From Bacteroidales bacterium (GTDB lineage: Bacteria > Bacteroidota > Bacteroidia > Bacteroidales > F082): a DNA stretch of 64,000 nt. The notes under the pieces are model-generated. The model was not told where the DNA came from. It searched no databases and worked only from the letters and a program-made list of their open reading frames with translations. A program made the position numbers and the translations under genes. Where the stretch lies: NCBI GenBank assembly GCA_023229245.1, contig JALNZU010000001.1, positions 1-64,000 of the forward strand. Reading direction: 5' to 3'. Shown piece by piece: positions 54,089 through 63,497 of this stretch. The stretch's first letter is position 1. The number at the start of each line of letters is the position of its first letter.

Positions 54089-56332
54089 TTGGAAAACATA
54101 TATTTGATTCTGGTTATTGTTCTTTTTATTCTCGCAATATCCGATCTTGTAGTAGGTGTCAGTAATGATGCCGGTAATTTTTTACAATCTGCCATAGGTT
54201 CCAAAGCCGCTTCATTCAAAATTATAGTATTCATTGCCTCCATAGGGGTTCTGATAGGTGCTGGCTTTAGTGGTGGCATGATGGAGATAGCCCGTAACGG
54301 TATTTTGAACCCCGAAATGTTTGTATTCACCGAGGTGATGCTGATACTTTTGGCGGTTATGGTAACGGATGTGATCCTTTTAGATACTTTTAATGGCTTG
54401 GGACTACCTACTTCTACCACTGTTTCCATAGTATTTGAACTATTAGGGGCTTCCGTTGGTATGGCATTGATAAAAATGTCGGGTGATCCAGACAGTCTTA
54501 CCATAGGAGCTTATATCAACACTGGCAAGGCATTGGCTATCATAGCCGGTATATTGCTATCGGTAGTCATAGCTTTTAGTTTTGGAGCTATCATTCAATA
54601 TATTACACGAGCCATTTTCTCGTTTCGCTACGAAAAACGCTTTCGACTGTTTGGTGGCCTCTTTAGTGGAATAGCTATTACAACCATTATTTACTTTATT
54701 TTCATCAAAGGGGCGAAAGATGCCACATTCATTTCTAAAAACACTATACTCTGGATCAACAGCAATAGGTTGTGGATCATATTAGTCAGTTTGGTAGGTT
54801 CGACAGTTTTGCTTCAACTGCTTCACAGCTTTTTTAAAGTAAACACTCTAAAAATTGTTGTCTTGTCAGGCACTTTCGCTCTTGCGATGGCTTTTGCCGG
54901 TAACGACCTTGTAAATTTTATAGGCGTTCCTTTAGCTGGGCTTGACTCGTATCAAACATTGATCAGCCAGCCTGGCATTTCTCCTGATTCATTAGTGATG
55001 CACTCGCTGCAAGGGGCTGTACAAACCAACCCTATCATTTTGTTATTGGCTGGAGTTGTAATGGTTATCGCACTTTATACTTCCCGACGTGCACAAACGG
55101 TAATCAAGACAGCTATTGATTTAGGCAGACAGGATGAAGGTGAGGAACGCTTTGGCTCTAATCCGTTTTCAAGGGCTACGGTGCGTTTGTCTATCAATCT
55201 TTCAGAAAAGATACGAAACATCATACCCGAGCATCTACAAGAAAGGGTTGCCAAGCAATTTGAAGCCATTCCCAAGTCGCAGGCTGAAAAGGATGCACCT
55301 GCATTTGATCTGTTACGCGCATCGGTAAACTTAGTAGTGGCAAGCGCATTGATAGCTTTAGGCACCTCTCTTAAGCTCCCCCTTTCTACTACCTATGTTA
55401 CATTTATGGTAGCTATGGGATCAAGTTTAAGCGATGGGGCATGGGACCGCGAAAGTGCGGTATATCGTGTGACAGGAGTATTTTCGGTAATAGGGGGTTG
55501 GTTTTTCACTGCGTTTTCAGCGTTTATCATTGCCTTTGGAATAGTGTTTCTGTTATACTATGCCGGCCTATGGGCGATAGCACCATTGGTACTATTATCC
55601 TTCTTCCTGATGTACAGAACACAAAAGTCAATACAAAACAAGGAACTGCTACAACTTGATGCAGTTAAAGAGACCGACGAGATCAATAGTGAAAATATTT
55701 TTCAAAGCTCAAGTAATGCTGTGATTGAAATACTCAATCAGGTGCAGTTAGAATACAAAATGATTGTACGTGGCTTATCCGAGCAAAGTATCAGATCGTT
55801 GAAAGCCACGCGCAACAATATTGAGGACTTGTCGCAAAAGTCGAAAGAAAAAAAGAAATCAGTTACTACCATTATCACCAAACTGAAAGAAGACGCTGTA
55901 GAATCAGGTCATTTCTATGTGGAATCACTCGACTATCTTCGTGAGATACTACATTGTTTGAACTTCATTATTCAGCCTGTATATGATCATGTCAACAACA
56001 ATCATAAGCCATTGTCGGAGGCACAGCTCAGCGAAATGAGAGTGTTAGCACGTAATATGGGTGTGTTTTTTACACATATCACCACCGAGATCAACGAGGG
56101 CAGATTTATAAACCAGGATAACGTAGCTACCGAGCAGCAAAAAATACTTAGCATCGTTGATCTGTTCCGAAAGAATGAGGTGAAACGTATTAAAAAAGAT
56201 GCCGGAAGTACCCGAAACAGCTTATTATTTATGAACTTCCTGCAGGAAACAAAAAGCCTCTTGCTGTTTACCTTCAACTTATACAAAGCTCAACGCGATT
56301 TTCTGAACTACTACGAAAGCAAAAAACCTTAA
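54089..56332 (+). CDS. PiT-family inorganic phosphate transporter with PhoU-like C-terminus
   Basis: A 747-residue integral membrane transporter. The two PiT signature repeats are visible: DLVVGVSNDAGNFLQSAIGSK with NGLGLPTSTTVSI, and FAGNDLVNFIGVPLAG with KLPLSTTYVTFM. About 510 residues carry the membrane part; the last ~235 residues are a soluble helical domain (EILNQVQLEYKMIVRGLSEQ) resembling PhoU, a common addition in Bacteroidota. It starts with TTG at 54089, which gives the conserved MENIYLILVIVLF; no nearby ATG does. Coupled ion (H+ or Na+) is not readable. Confidence 0.9.
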   Translation: MENIYLILVIVLFILAISDLVVGVSNDAGNFLQSAIGSKAASFKIIVFIASIGVLIGAGFSGGMMEIARNGILNPEMFVFTEVMLILLAVMVTDVILLDTFNGLGLPTSTTVSIVFELLGASVGMALIKMSGDPDSLTIGAYINTGKALAIIAGILLSVVIAFSFGAIIQYITRAIFSFRYEKRFRLFGGLFSGIAITTIIYFIFIKGAKDATFISKNTILWINSNRLWIILVSLVGSTVLLQLLHSFFKVNTLKIVVLSGTFALAMAFAGNDLVNFIGVPLAGLDSYQTLISQPGISPDSLVMHSLQGAVQTNPIILLLAGVVMVIALYTSRRAQTVIKTAIDLGRQDEGEERFGSNPFSRATVRLSINLSEKIRNIIPEHLQERVAKQFEAIPKSQAEKDAPAFDLLRASVNLVVASALIALGTSLKLPLSTTYVTFMVAMGSSLSDGAWDRESAVYRVTGVFSVIGGWFFTAFSAFIIAFGIVFLLYYAGLWAIAPLVLLSFFLMYRTQKSIQNKELLQLDAVKETDEINSENIFQSSSNAVIEILNQVQLEYKMIVRGLSEQSIRSLKATRNNIEDLSQKSKEKKKSVTTIITKLKEDAVESGHFYVESLDYLREILHCLNFIIQPVYDHVNNNHKPLSEAQLSEMRVLARNMGVFFTHITTEINEGRFINQDNVATEQQKILSIVDLFRKNEVKRIKKDAGSTRNSLLFMNFLQETKSLLLFTFNLYKAQRDFLNYYESKKP

Positions 56333-56363
56333 AGTTCAGCTGAAACCCTAATTGTTTTGATCG

Positions 56364-57230
56364 TCAGAGTTGAGCGCTTACCAATCGGGCTTTGTCGTGT
56401 ATATCCATACTCAGCCTTATATTCGAGAATCCTTGTTCGATCAGAAGTTGTTTTACAGGCTCGGCAAATCGTTCGTTGATCTCCACTATCAACATTCCTC
56501 CTTTGGCAAGATGTAGTCGGGCCAAAGTTGCTAATGGCTTATAAAACAACAAAGGCTCGTCGTCGGGCACGAAAAGTGCATGTTCCGGTTCCCAGTCAAT
56601 CACGTTGTTTCGCATCAGCTTCTTATCCGACTCTGTCACATAAGGCGGATTACTCACTATCAGATCAAACTCATGCGTGAGAAGCTTCTGGTTTACAGCC
56701 ATCAGATCGCCTTGAACAAACTCCACAGCAGCCTGTAATGCAGCTGCATTAGATTGGGCAAGCTCCAAAGCCGGAAGATATTTTTCTATGGCCATAACTT
56801 TGGAGCCTTCACATTCAAGAGCTAAACTAATAGCGATACATCCTGATCCGGTGCCCATATCAAGCACACGTTTTTCCGGTCTATGGTTTAAAAACTCAAG
56901 AGCTTTTGAAACCAATAGCTCTGTCTCCTGACGAGGGATTAACACATGTGGATTAACTTGAAAGATACGGCCATAAAACCATGCCTTACCGGTGATATAC
57001 TGAAGCGGCTTGTACTTAAGCAGATCCTTAATTGCAAAATGCACCTTCAACAACTCTGATTCCGAAAGCCTGAGATCAGAATTAAGAGCCAAATGTTGAG
57101 GCGTAAAGCCAAAGAAATCTTCTACTAACCAATACAACATCTGACGAGATTCATGCTCAGGATAAAGAACCGTCAACTTAGCCTGATAGTGTCGGATGAT
57201 GTCAGATAACAGATTGGAAGGCACTTTCAC
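56364..57230 (-). CDS. prmC: Release factor glutamine methyltransferase
   Basis: It methylates the GGQ glutamine of RF1/RF2. The 288-residue protein has the N-terminal helical domain (SESELLKVHFAIKDLL, YKPLQYITGKAWFYGR), PRQETELLVSKAL, SAM motif VLDMGTGSGCIAISLAL and the catalytic NPPY (VSNPPYVTESD). The start is GTG at 57230 (MKVPSNLLSDII). It lies downstream of the tRNA-His gene on the same strand but is separated from it by a terminator. Confidence 0.95.
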   Translation of the reverse strand: MKVPSNLLSDIIRHYQAKLTVLYPEHESRQMLYWLVEDFFGFTPQHLALNSDLRLSESELLKVHFAIKDLLKYKPLQYITGKAWFYGRIFQVNPHVLIPRQETELLVSKALEFLNHRPEKRVLDMGTGSGCIAISLALECEGSKVMAIEKYLPALELAQSNAAALQAAVEFVQGDLMAVNQKLLTHEFDLIVSNPPYVTESDKKLMRNNVIDWEPEHALFVPDDEPLLFYKPLATLARLHLAKGGMLIVEINERFAEPVKQLLIEQGFSNIRLSMDIHDKARLVSAQL

Positions 57231-57254
57231 GATAAAAGCTTCGGACGGTTTGAG

Positions 57255-57287
57255 AAAAATAAAAATCCCAACGATTTTTCATTGGGA
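57255..57287 (-). terminator. Terminator after tRNA-His
   Basis: On the minus strand TCCCAA pairs with TTGGGA and runs into TTTTTATTTTT. It lies 10 bases beyond the tRNA 3' end. Confidence 0.7.
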
Positions 57288-57296
57288 CTTAGGCAG

Positions 57297-57371
57297 GGTG
57301 GTTAATGGGATTCGAACCCACGACCCTCAGAACCACAATCTGATGCTCTAACCAGCTGAGCTATAACCACC
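57297..57371 (-). tRNA. tRNA-His (anticodon GTG)
   Basis: The minus strand folds into a full cloverleaf: acceptor GGTGGTTA paired with TAACCACC (8 bp, including the extra G-1:C73 pair that marks tRNA-His), D stem GCTC/GAGC, anticodon stem TCAGA/TCTGA with loop TTGTGGT (anticodon GTG), and T arm GTGGG-TTCGAAT-CCCAT. The 3' CCA is not encoded. Confidence 0.97.
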
Positions 57372-57523
57372 ATAAACAGCGAGTGCAAAGATACTATCTT
57401 TTTACCATCACCCACAATAGTTGGCAAAAAATTTTGTTATCTATAAACGCATACATTACCGCTATTAGCAAAGTTTCATTGTATGTTGAAAGAAATAATC
57501 GTTATTTGTTTGTAAATATTTAA

Positions 57524-57531
57524 TACTTTTG
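57524..57531 (+). promoter_or_regulatory. -7 box for the small beta-barrel gene
   Basis: TACTTTTG matches TAnnTTTG, with TTTG at 57505-57508 as a possible -33 element. It overlaps the in-frame TTG at 57529, so translation begins at ATG 57553. Confidence 0.55.
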
Positions 57532-57552
57532 TGTGAAACAAACCGAAACATC

Positions 57553-58173
57553 ATGAAAAAGATTCTCATTCTGATCGCAGCCCTTAGTATCGCAGGTGGT
57601 TCCTTTGCCCAATTCACTTTTGGTCCAAAAGTAGGATACACTACTACCACCCTCTCTATTGACCGTAGCGACATCTCCAATAGTTTAAATTCCGGTTTCC
57701 TTTTCGGCGCATTCATACGGGCCGGAAGTAAAGTGTATCTACAACCTGAAATTAACTTGTACACTTCGGGGACAAGCTTTTCCTCAGAAAATACCAGCCT
57801 GATGCCCTTTGACCAAAGAGTCACTCTTACTAATATACAAGTACCTTTGTTTATCGGATTCAACCTGATTGATCTGAAGTTAGTCAAGCTGCGTGCAACA
57901 GGAGGTCCTACAGCCAATTATGTGGTTAAAAAAGACATCAGCATTAGCCTCAACAACCCTATAAAAGAAAAAGATATACGGGATATCCATTGGGGGGTAC
58001 AGTTCGGATTGGGCGTGGATGCGCTTATGTTTACACTGGATGTCCAGTACATATTAGGCATCAGTAAACTCATAGATACCATCCATATACCGGTAGGAAG
58101 CACTGAACAGCCAATAGTGTTCGATTCAAGAAACAAAGGGTTCGTGGTGAGCTTAGGATGGAAAATACTCTAA
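57553..58173 (+). CDS. Small outer-membrane beta-barrel protein (porin/PorT-like family)
   Basis: A 206-residue protein with signal peptide (MKKILILIAALSIAGGSFAQ, 20 residues) and an eight-stranded-barrel pattern: FGPKVGYTTTTLS, YLQPEINLYTSG, IQVPLFIGFNLIDLK, ATGGPTANYVV, WGVQFGLGVDALMFTLDVQY (20 residues) and VSLGWKIL at the end. It belongs to the outer-membrane beta-barrel (OMP_b-brl_2) group that includes PorT. Assignment as the true T9SS PorT is not supported by anything specific here. Confidence 0.75.
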   Translation: MKKILILIAALSIAGGSFAQFTFGPKVGYTTTTLSIDRSDISNSLNSGFLFGAFIRAGSKVYLQPEINLYTSGTSFSSENTSLMPFDQRVTLTNIQVPLFIGFNLIDLKLVKLRATGGPTANYVVKKDISISLNNPIKEKDIRDIHWGVQFGLGVDALMFTLDVQYILGISKLIDTIHIPVGSTEQPIVFDSRNKGFVVSLGWKIL

Positions 58174-58311
58174 AACCTGCCAGGCTAATCACCAAATCTG
58201 AATACACATGCCTGCATTCATCAAGATAATAGTTGATTGCAGATGAAGTTATAAAAGAACCTTTAAACAACATTTTATCCTGTGTTTTTTCTGTTCTAAG
58301 CTATCAATCCT

Positions 58312-59313
58312 ATGAACGACATGCTAAAGAGAATGCTGATCATTCTCTTGATCCTTTCCACAGCTTGTGAGAGCCCCTACAAAAGAAAGTTAAACTTCTC
58401 TGTTAAAAATTTGCAGCCGGATCATGTAGTCATACAAGATTACGGGCGAGCCTTGTTTGAGTTGGATACCGTCCGATTTCAAGCTTCACTCTCTGACATA
58501 CAAGATGAATTTATCTATTTCTTAGATGTGGATTTGAACGACAGCAGCAAGATAATGCAACTCTATTCTTTTGTTACCGACTCTTTTCTGATAGATTTAT
58601 ATAGACAAAGCAGGCAGCTATATCCTTCATATTTACCTATAGAAAAGACTCTCACAGAAGGATTCAGGAGGCTGCATCATTATTTTCCCGACATCAGTAT
58701 TCCATTAGTTTACAGCTATATCTCAGGTGTTCATGCCGAAGCACCTATTATCACAGACGGTCATGCCTTAGTGATAGGGATTGACTGTTATCTTGGAGCG
58801 GAGACACCAGTTTATCAGCAGCTTGGCATACCGCGTTATGTAACCGGGCGCATGCAGCCCGATTTCATTGCACCACAAGTATTTGGAACGATTTATGAGT
58901 ATTATTTTGCACACGACGCAGCCTCAGGAAACCTGTTAGATGAGATGATAAAAGCCGGAAAACGGTTGTTTTTTTTAGAAGCTATGCTACCAACACAACC
59001 TGATCACCTACTTATCGGCTATACCAAAGCGCAATACGACTGGTTAAAAGCCAATGAAGCAGCTATCTGGGCATCTGTAGTGGAAGAACAACTTTTATAT
59101 GCAGGCGACCCCCTATTGTTTCGAAAATTTTTTGGTGACGGACCTTTTACTCAAGACTTTTCACAAGAGGCACCTGCTCGAATTGGCGAATGGATTGGCT
59201 GGCAGATCGTACGTAAATTCATGGAAAAACATACCGATATTTGTGTGGTGAAGCTAATCGGGATACAAGACTCTCAGGATATATTAGCACGCTCACACTA
59301 CAGACCCAAATAA
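58312..59313 (+). CDS. gldB: Gliding-motility lipoprotein GldB
   Basis: A 333-residue lipoprotein (lipobox ILSTAC, Cys at ~19). It shows the GldB pattern: an N-terminal segment with DYGRALFELDT, RRLHHYFPDISIPLVYSYISG, DGHALVIGIDCYLG, and IPRYVTGRMQPDFIAP followed by FFLEAMLPTQPDHLLIGYT. GldB is required for gliding in Flavobacterium and is present in many non-gliding Bacteroidota; biochemical role unknown. It is followed by an independent promoter for the next gene. Confidence 0.88.
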   Translation: MNDMLKRMLIILLILSTACESPYKRKLNFSVKNLQPDHVVIQDYGRALFELDTVRFQASLSDIQDEFIYFLDVDLNDSSKIMQLYSFVTDSFLIDLYRQSRQLYPSYLPIEKTLTEGFRRLHHYFPDISIPLVYSYISGVHAEAPIITDGHALVIGIDCYLGAETPVYQQLGIPRYVTGRMQPDFIAPQVFGTIYEYYFAHDAASGNLLDEMIKAGKRLFFLEAMLPTQPDHLLIGYTKAQYDWLKANEAAIWASVVEEQLLYAGDPLLFRKFFGDGPFTQDFSQEAPARIGEWIGWQIVRKFMEKHTDICVVKLIGIQDSQDILARSHYRPK

Positions 59314-59432
59314 GGGCCATAACAATTTGCCTGATCATAGAATCCCATCATTTTGTCTTAGTTCAAAAAGCTGACTCAGACACATACCTGACATACATTC
59401 ATTTAAAGCTGTGTATTTTACTCCGGTTTGGC

Positions 59433-59440
59433 TATCTTTG
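59433..59440 (+). promoter_or_regulatory. -7 box for the YifB-type gene
   Basis: TATCTTTG matches TAnnTTTG exactly, with predicted transcription from about 59447. It lies within the longer frame from 59428, so the start moves to ATG 59479. Confidence 0.6.
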
Positions 59441-59478
59441 TTTGGGATATGAGCTATCCAAACTTAAAACGAAAGGCT

Positions 59479-61017
59479 ATGTTAGTAAAAACATATGGCA
59501 GTGCATTGTTTGGCATCGAAGCTATTACGATCACAATTGAAGTAAATATTGACAAAGGCATACAATTTTTTTTGGTAGGGTTGCCCGACAGCGCTGTGAA
59601 AGAAAGCCAGCAACGCATTGAAGCCGCGTTATCCAATACCGGACATAAATACCCTAAGCAAAAAATTGTGATCAATATGGCTCCGGCAGACATACGCAAA
59701 GAAGGATCATCCTACGATCTTCCTATTGCTATTGGTATTATGGCAGCTTCAGGTCAGATCGATCATAAAGACTTAGAGCATTTTATCATAATGGGTGAAC
59801 TTTCGTTGGATGGCGGTCTCAAGCCTATCAAGGGTGCTTTGCCAATAGCTATTAAGGCATTGGAAGAAGGATTTAAAGGAATGATCATTCCAAAAGAGAA
59901 TGCACCCGAAGCAGCTATAGTATCCGACTTAAAGGTATATGGTGCTTCTACTATCACTGAGGTAGTCAATTTTTTGAATGGCACTAGCCTGATTGAGCGC
60001 ACACAAATAGATAGTAAAAATGATTTTTTAGCGAGTATCAATAAGTATGCGTTTGATTTTTCGGAGGTGAAAGGTCAGGAAAACATCAAGCGAGCCCTTG
60101 AAATTGCGGCTGCCGGTGGTCATAATGTGATACTTATAGGCCCTCCGGGATCAGGTAAGACTATGTTAGCTAAGCGACTGCCATCTATTTTACCACCACT
60201 AACTTTAGAGGAATCCTTAGAGACTACCAAGATACATTCAGTAGCAGGCTTTTTAGCACGTAACACCTCGTTGGTTGCTATACGCCCATTTCGCAGCCCA
60301 CATCACACTATCAGCGATGCCGGTTTAGTGGGTGGTGGTACTTATCCACAGCCGGGTGAGATATCTCTAGCTCATCATGGAGTATTATTTTTAGATGAAC
60401 TACCAGAGTTTAAACGCTCCGTATTAGAAGTGATGCGACAACCTATGGAAGACCGCGTCGTAACGATCTCACGTGCAAGACTATCAGTTGATTTTCCTGC
60501 CAGCTTTATGTTGGTTGCAGCCATGAACCCATGTCCATGCGGCTACTACAACCATCCTGATCAGGAGTGTGTGTGTACTCAAGGTGTAGTACAAAAATAT
60601 CTCAACAAAATATCTGGCCCACTGATGGATCGTATCGACCTGCATGTAGAAGTCGTACCAGTACCTTTTAAAGACTTAGCCGACAGGAGTAGTGGCGAAC
60701 CCAGCCAACTGATCAGAGAACGGGTGATTCAGGCTAGAAAAATACAGGAAGAACGTTTTAGCCAACATCAGGGGATTTACAGCAATGCACAAATGACAAC
60801 CAAAATGCTGCAAGTTTTTTGTGAGATAGATCAGGTAGGTATCAACCTGCTTAAGAGTGCGATGGAGCGCCTTAGCCTGTCGGCACGGGCATACGACAGG
60901 ATACTAAAAGTATCAAGAACTATAGCCGATTTAGACGGCAGTACCGACATAATGACCGAACATCTGGCGGAAGCAATCAACTACCGCAGCCTTGATCGAG
61001 AGACCTGGGGCAGTTAA
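59479..61017 (+). CDS. YifB-family Mg-chelatase-like AAA ATPase
   Basis: A 512-residue protein. N-terminal ChlI-like domain (VKTYGSALFGIEA, FFLVGLPDSAVKESQQRIEAA split near 40-60, INMAPADIRKEGSSYDLPIA); AAA domain with Walker A GPPGSGKTMLAKRLPS and Walker B FLDELPEFKRSVLEVMRQP; then AAMNPCPCGYY with a cysteine cluster (CPCG ... CVC), and a C-terminal helical domain (LSARAYDRILKVSRTIADL). The family is related to ComM, which acts in branch migration during natural transformation, but the role in Bacteroidota is untested. Confidence 0.92.
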   Translation: MLVKTYGSALFGIEAITITIEVNIDKGIQFFLVGLPDSAVKESQQRIEAALSNTGHKYPKQKIVINMAPADIRKEGSSYDLPIAIGIMAASGQIDHKDLEHFIIMGELSLDGGLKPIKGALPIAIKALEEGFKGMIIPKENAPEAAIVSDLKVYGASTITEVVNFLNGTSLIERTQIDSKNDFLASINKYAFDFSEVKGQENIKRALEIAAAGGHNVILIGPPGSGKTMLAKRLPSILPPLTLEESLETTKIHSVAGFLARNTSLVAIRPFRSPHHTISDAGLVGGGTYPQPGEISLAHHGVLFLDELPEFKRSVLEVMRQPMEDRVVTISRARLSVDFPASFMLVAAMNPCPCGYYNHPDQECVCTQGVVQKYLNKISGPLMDRIDLHVEVVPVPFKDLADRSSGEPSQLIRERVIQARKIQEERFSQHQGIYSNAQMTTKMLQVFCEIDQVGINLLKSAMERLSLSARAYDRILKVSRTIADLDGSTDIMTEHLAEAINYRSLDRETWGS

Positions 61018-61025
61018 TCCGTGAT

Positions 61026-61541
61026 TTAATTTGCCGATTCAAATTCTGAGACAAGCTCTTCTAACGACTTACCTAAGTTTTTAATCGACATTTCCACATC
61101 AGGTACCAAAGGATGATTGGGATATAGCCTGAGAAAATCCTGATAGGTTTGGCGTGCATGCATAGTGTCTGATAACCGGACGTCATAAACAAAAGCCTTC
61201 AAAAACAAACTCATCACAGCTTTGTCGGAAACAGGAAACTCGTTAATAATCCTGTCGTAAACAGAGATAGTCTGGTGCGGTTCAGCATGATACATCATCA
61301 GGTCGGCTGCTTTGAATAAATATTCTACCACTAAGCTGTCGTTTTCCGTTTCATCGGCAGCTTGCAGATATAACGACATCAGCAACACCGCATCATCAGG
61401 ATTGTATTCGTTTTCTTCGCCAAACAGTTTTGTTTCAAGAGCCTGCATCTGATCTTCCAAGGTTTCGCTTTCAGTAGTTTTTGGTGCACAAGATGAAAGG
61501 AGGACACCAACAAATAAAAAAAGATATACTATTGCTTTCAT
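61026..61541 (-). CDS. TPR-like lipoprotein
   Basis: A 171-residue lipoprotein (signal and lipobox LLSSCAPK, Cys at residue 18). Helical repeats (LYLQAADETENDSLVVEYLFKAADL, cut here in two parts near 60-85; YDRIINEFPVSDKAVMSLF; TYQDFLRLYPNHPLVPDV) resemble YbgF/BamD-type TPR proteins. No specific role is recognised. It is the last gene of ruvX-def-lipoprotein, 6 bases after def, and converges with the YifB-type gene. Confidence 0.72.
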   Translation of the reverse strand: MKAIVYLFLFVGVLLSSCAPKTTESETLEDQMQALETKLFGEENEYNPDDAVLLMSLYLQAADETENDSLVVEYLFKAADLMMYHAEPHQTISVYDRIINEFPVSDKAVMSLFLKAFVYDVRLSDTMHARQTYQDFLRLYPNHPLVPDVEMSIKNLGKSLEELVSEFESAN

Positions 61542-61547
61542 AAGAGT

Positions 61548-62114
61548 TTATTTACGTTTTAGAGACGGAAAAATCATGCGATAGTCCACATCTACTACTC
61601 CTTCACTTATATCGCGCAGCTTCCCTTTAAGCATCAGCCGTCTGAAAGCCGGAATACGATCTAAATACAGCTTACCGTCTATATGATCATACTCATGTTG
61701 AATGATGCGGGCGATAAAACCTTCGTATGTTTCTTCATAAGGCTGAAAGGTCTCATCCATATAACGGATACGCATCTTTGGCTTTCGGGCTACTTCTTCG
61801 CTCAAGCCAGGAATACTCAGACATCCTTCCTGCTCAATCACTTCCTCACCCTCTTCTTCAATAAGATGGGCGTTGATAAATACTTTTTTAAAATCCTTGG
61901 TCTCAGGAAAATCCTGAGCAAAAGGATTCGCATCAATAACAAACAATCGGATAGAACGGTTGATCTGGGGGGCTGCTAACCCTACTCCATTAGCCGCATA
62001 CATAGTATCCCACATATCGGCTATAAGCGTTGCAAGATCAGGATAGTCAGCTTGTATATCTGAGCCGGCTTTTTTTAACACCGGATGGCCATATGCTACT
62101 ATAGGCAGTATCAT
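61548..62114 (-). CDS. def: Peptide deformylase
   Basis: It removes the formyl group from nascent N-formylmethionine. The 188-residue protein shows all three motifs: GVGLAAPQI, EGCLSIPG (metal-ligand Cys) and QHEYDHIDG (two metal-ligand His and catalytic Glu). Second gene of the operon, 12 bases after ruvX. Confidence 0.97.
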   Translation of the reverse strand: MILPIVAYGHPVLKKAGSDIQADYPDLATLIADMWDTMYAANGVGLAAPQINRSIRLFVIDANPFAQDFPETKDFKKVFINAHLIEEEGEEVIEQEGCLSIPGLSEEVARKPKMRIRYMDETFQPYEETYEGFIARIIQHEYDHIDGKLYLDRIPAFRRLMLKGKLRDISEGVVDVDYRMIFPSLKRK

Positions 62115-62126
62115 AACATTATGAAA

Positions 62127-62549
62127 TTAGGGATGTTGTTTGATAAAATCCAAATAAGATTGTAGGATAAGAGTGGCACTTAGCGTATCCACCAATGCCT
62201 TATCCTGTCGTCTTTTACGGCTTAGACCAGCATCTATCATCGTTTGAAACGCTATTTTAGAAGTAAACCGTTCATCAAACCGCTCAATACGTAATTGCGG
62301 GAAAGCTTTTCTGAGTTCTTTCAGAAATGGCACTATATATCGTTCAGCTTCGCTGGCTTTGTTATTCATATCTTTGGGCTCGCCCACAACAATATGATCT
62401 ACTACTTCGTGTTCCATATATGTTTTCAGATATGACATAAGCTGGTGGCTTGGCACTGTCTCCAAGCCGGTAGCAATCATCTGCAACGGATCGGTAACAG
62501 CTATTCCGCTACGTTTTCTTCCATAATCAATAGCTAAGATACGGCCCAT
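62127..62549 (-). CDS. ruvX: Putative pre-16S rRNA nuclease / Holliday junction resolvase YqgF
   Basis: A 140-residue RNase H-fold protein of the YqgF family. Motifs: RILAIDYGRKRSGIAVTD (first catalytic Asp), VVGEPKDMNNKASEAERY, ERFDERFTSKIA and DALVDT-like KALVDTLSATLILQSYL with the last Asp. In E. coli the family matures the 16S rRNA 5' end. TTG 62558 is in frame, but the ATG 62549 gives the conserved N-terminus. It is the first gene of the operon; promoter at 62582-62589. Confidence 0.93.
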   Translation of the reverse strand: MGRILAIDYGRKRSGIAVTDPLQMIATGLETVPSHQLMSYLKTYMEHEVVDHIVVGEPKDMNNKASEAERYIVPFLKELRKAFPQLRIERFDERFTSKIAFQTMIDAGLSRKRRQDKALVDTLSATLILQSYLDFIKQHP

Positions 62550-62581
62550 ATGATTCAAATCGATAACAGATTCAGGGAGTG

Positions 62582-62589
62582 CAAAATTA
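62582..62589 (-). promoter_or_regulatory. -7 box for ruvX-def
   Basis: The minus strand reads TAATTTTG, with a leader of ~25 bases to ATG 62549. Confidence 0.5.
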
Positions 62590-62643
62590 CATTAATTTAG
62601 GCTACTGCATTCAACACTTCTCACTTGATTAGCTTTGGTTTTG

Positions 62644-62651
62644 TATTTTCG
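62644..62651 (+). promoter_or_regulatory. -7-like box for dapD
   Basis: TATTTTCG, one mismatch to TAnnTTTG, 21 bases before the ATG at 62672; a TTG at 62625 could serve as -33. Divergent from the ruvX promoter. Confidence 0.45.
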
Positions 62652-62671
62652 CAATCAAATACATCAGGAAT

Positions 62672-63481
62672 ATGCTTGAGCAAAAGATTTTAGAGGTATG
62701 GGACGACCGCCGTTTGTTGGAAAAAGATGATTACCGTACTGCTATTGCAGAAACGATAGCCTTGTTAAACGATGGCCGGCTTAGGGTAGCACAGCCACAC
62801 AAAGGCGGATGGAAGCTAAACGAATGGGTGAAAAAAGCTGTGATACTTTATTTTCCTATATGTCAGATGGAGACTGTAGAAGTCGGCCCGTTTGAGTTTC
62901 ACGACAAAATACCTCTGAAACGCCATTACAAACAGATGGGAGTGCGTGTAGTGCCTCATGCAATAGCCAGATATGGGAGCTTTTTGGACGAAGGTGCTAT
63001 CTTGATGCCTTCTTATATAAATATAGGTGCCTGGGTTGGCAAGCACAGCATGATAGACACCTGGGCTACGGTAGGCTCATGCGCTCAGATAGGCGACCAT
63101 GTGCATCTGAGCGGAGGAGTAGGAATAGGCGGGGTATTAGAGCCTGTGCAAGCATCGCCAGTCATCATCGAAGACCATTGTTTTATAGGATCAAGGTGTA
63201 TAGTGGTTGAAGGAGTACATGTAGAAAGGGAAGCTGTGTTAGGTGCAAATGTGGTGCTAACCCAAAGCACACGCATTATTGATGTAAGCGGAAGCAAACC
63301 GGTAGAATTCAAAGGCAGGATACCGGCACGCTCGGTAGTGATACCCGGCACAGTAAATAAACAGTTTCCCGCTGGTGAGTTTCAGGTAGCCTGTGCCCTT
63401 ATCATCGGGCAAAGAAAACCAACTACCGATCTGAAGACTTCACTCAACGATGCCCTACGCGAGTACGATCTGTCCGTATGA
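62672..63481 (+). CDS. dapD: 2,3,4,5-tetrahydropyridine-2,6-dicarboxylate N-succinyltransferase
   Basis: It succinylates tetrahydrodipicolinate in the lysine/diaminopimelate pathway. The 269-residue protein has the N-terminal helical part (LRVAQPHKGGWKLNEWVKKA, 20 residues), then a left-handed beta-helix of hexapeptide repeats (GAWVGKHSMIDTWATVGSC, GVGIGGVLEP, DHCFIGSRCIVVEGVHVE) and the C-terminal QVACALIIGQR. Its presence indicates the succinylase branch. The next gene begins 16 bases later. Confidence 0.96.
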   Translation: MLEQKILEVWDDRRLLEKDDYRTAIAETIALLNDGRLRVAQPHKGGWKLNEWVKKAVILYFPICQMETVEVGPFEFHDKIPLKRHYKQMGVRVVPHAIARYGSFLDEGAILMPSYINIGAWVGKHSMIDTWATVGSCAQIGDHVHLSGGVGIGGVLEPVQASPVIIEDHCFIGSRCIVVEGVHVEREAVLGANVVLTQSTRIIDVSGSKPVEFKGRIPARSVVIPGTVNKQFPAGEFQVACALIIGQRKPTTDLKTSLNDALREYDLSV

Positions 63482-63497
63482 TAAACAACCATTACAA

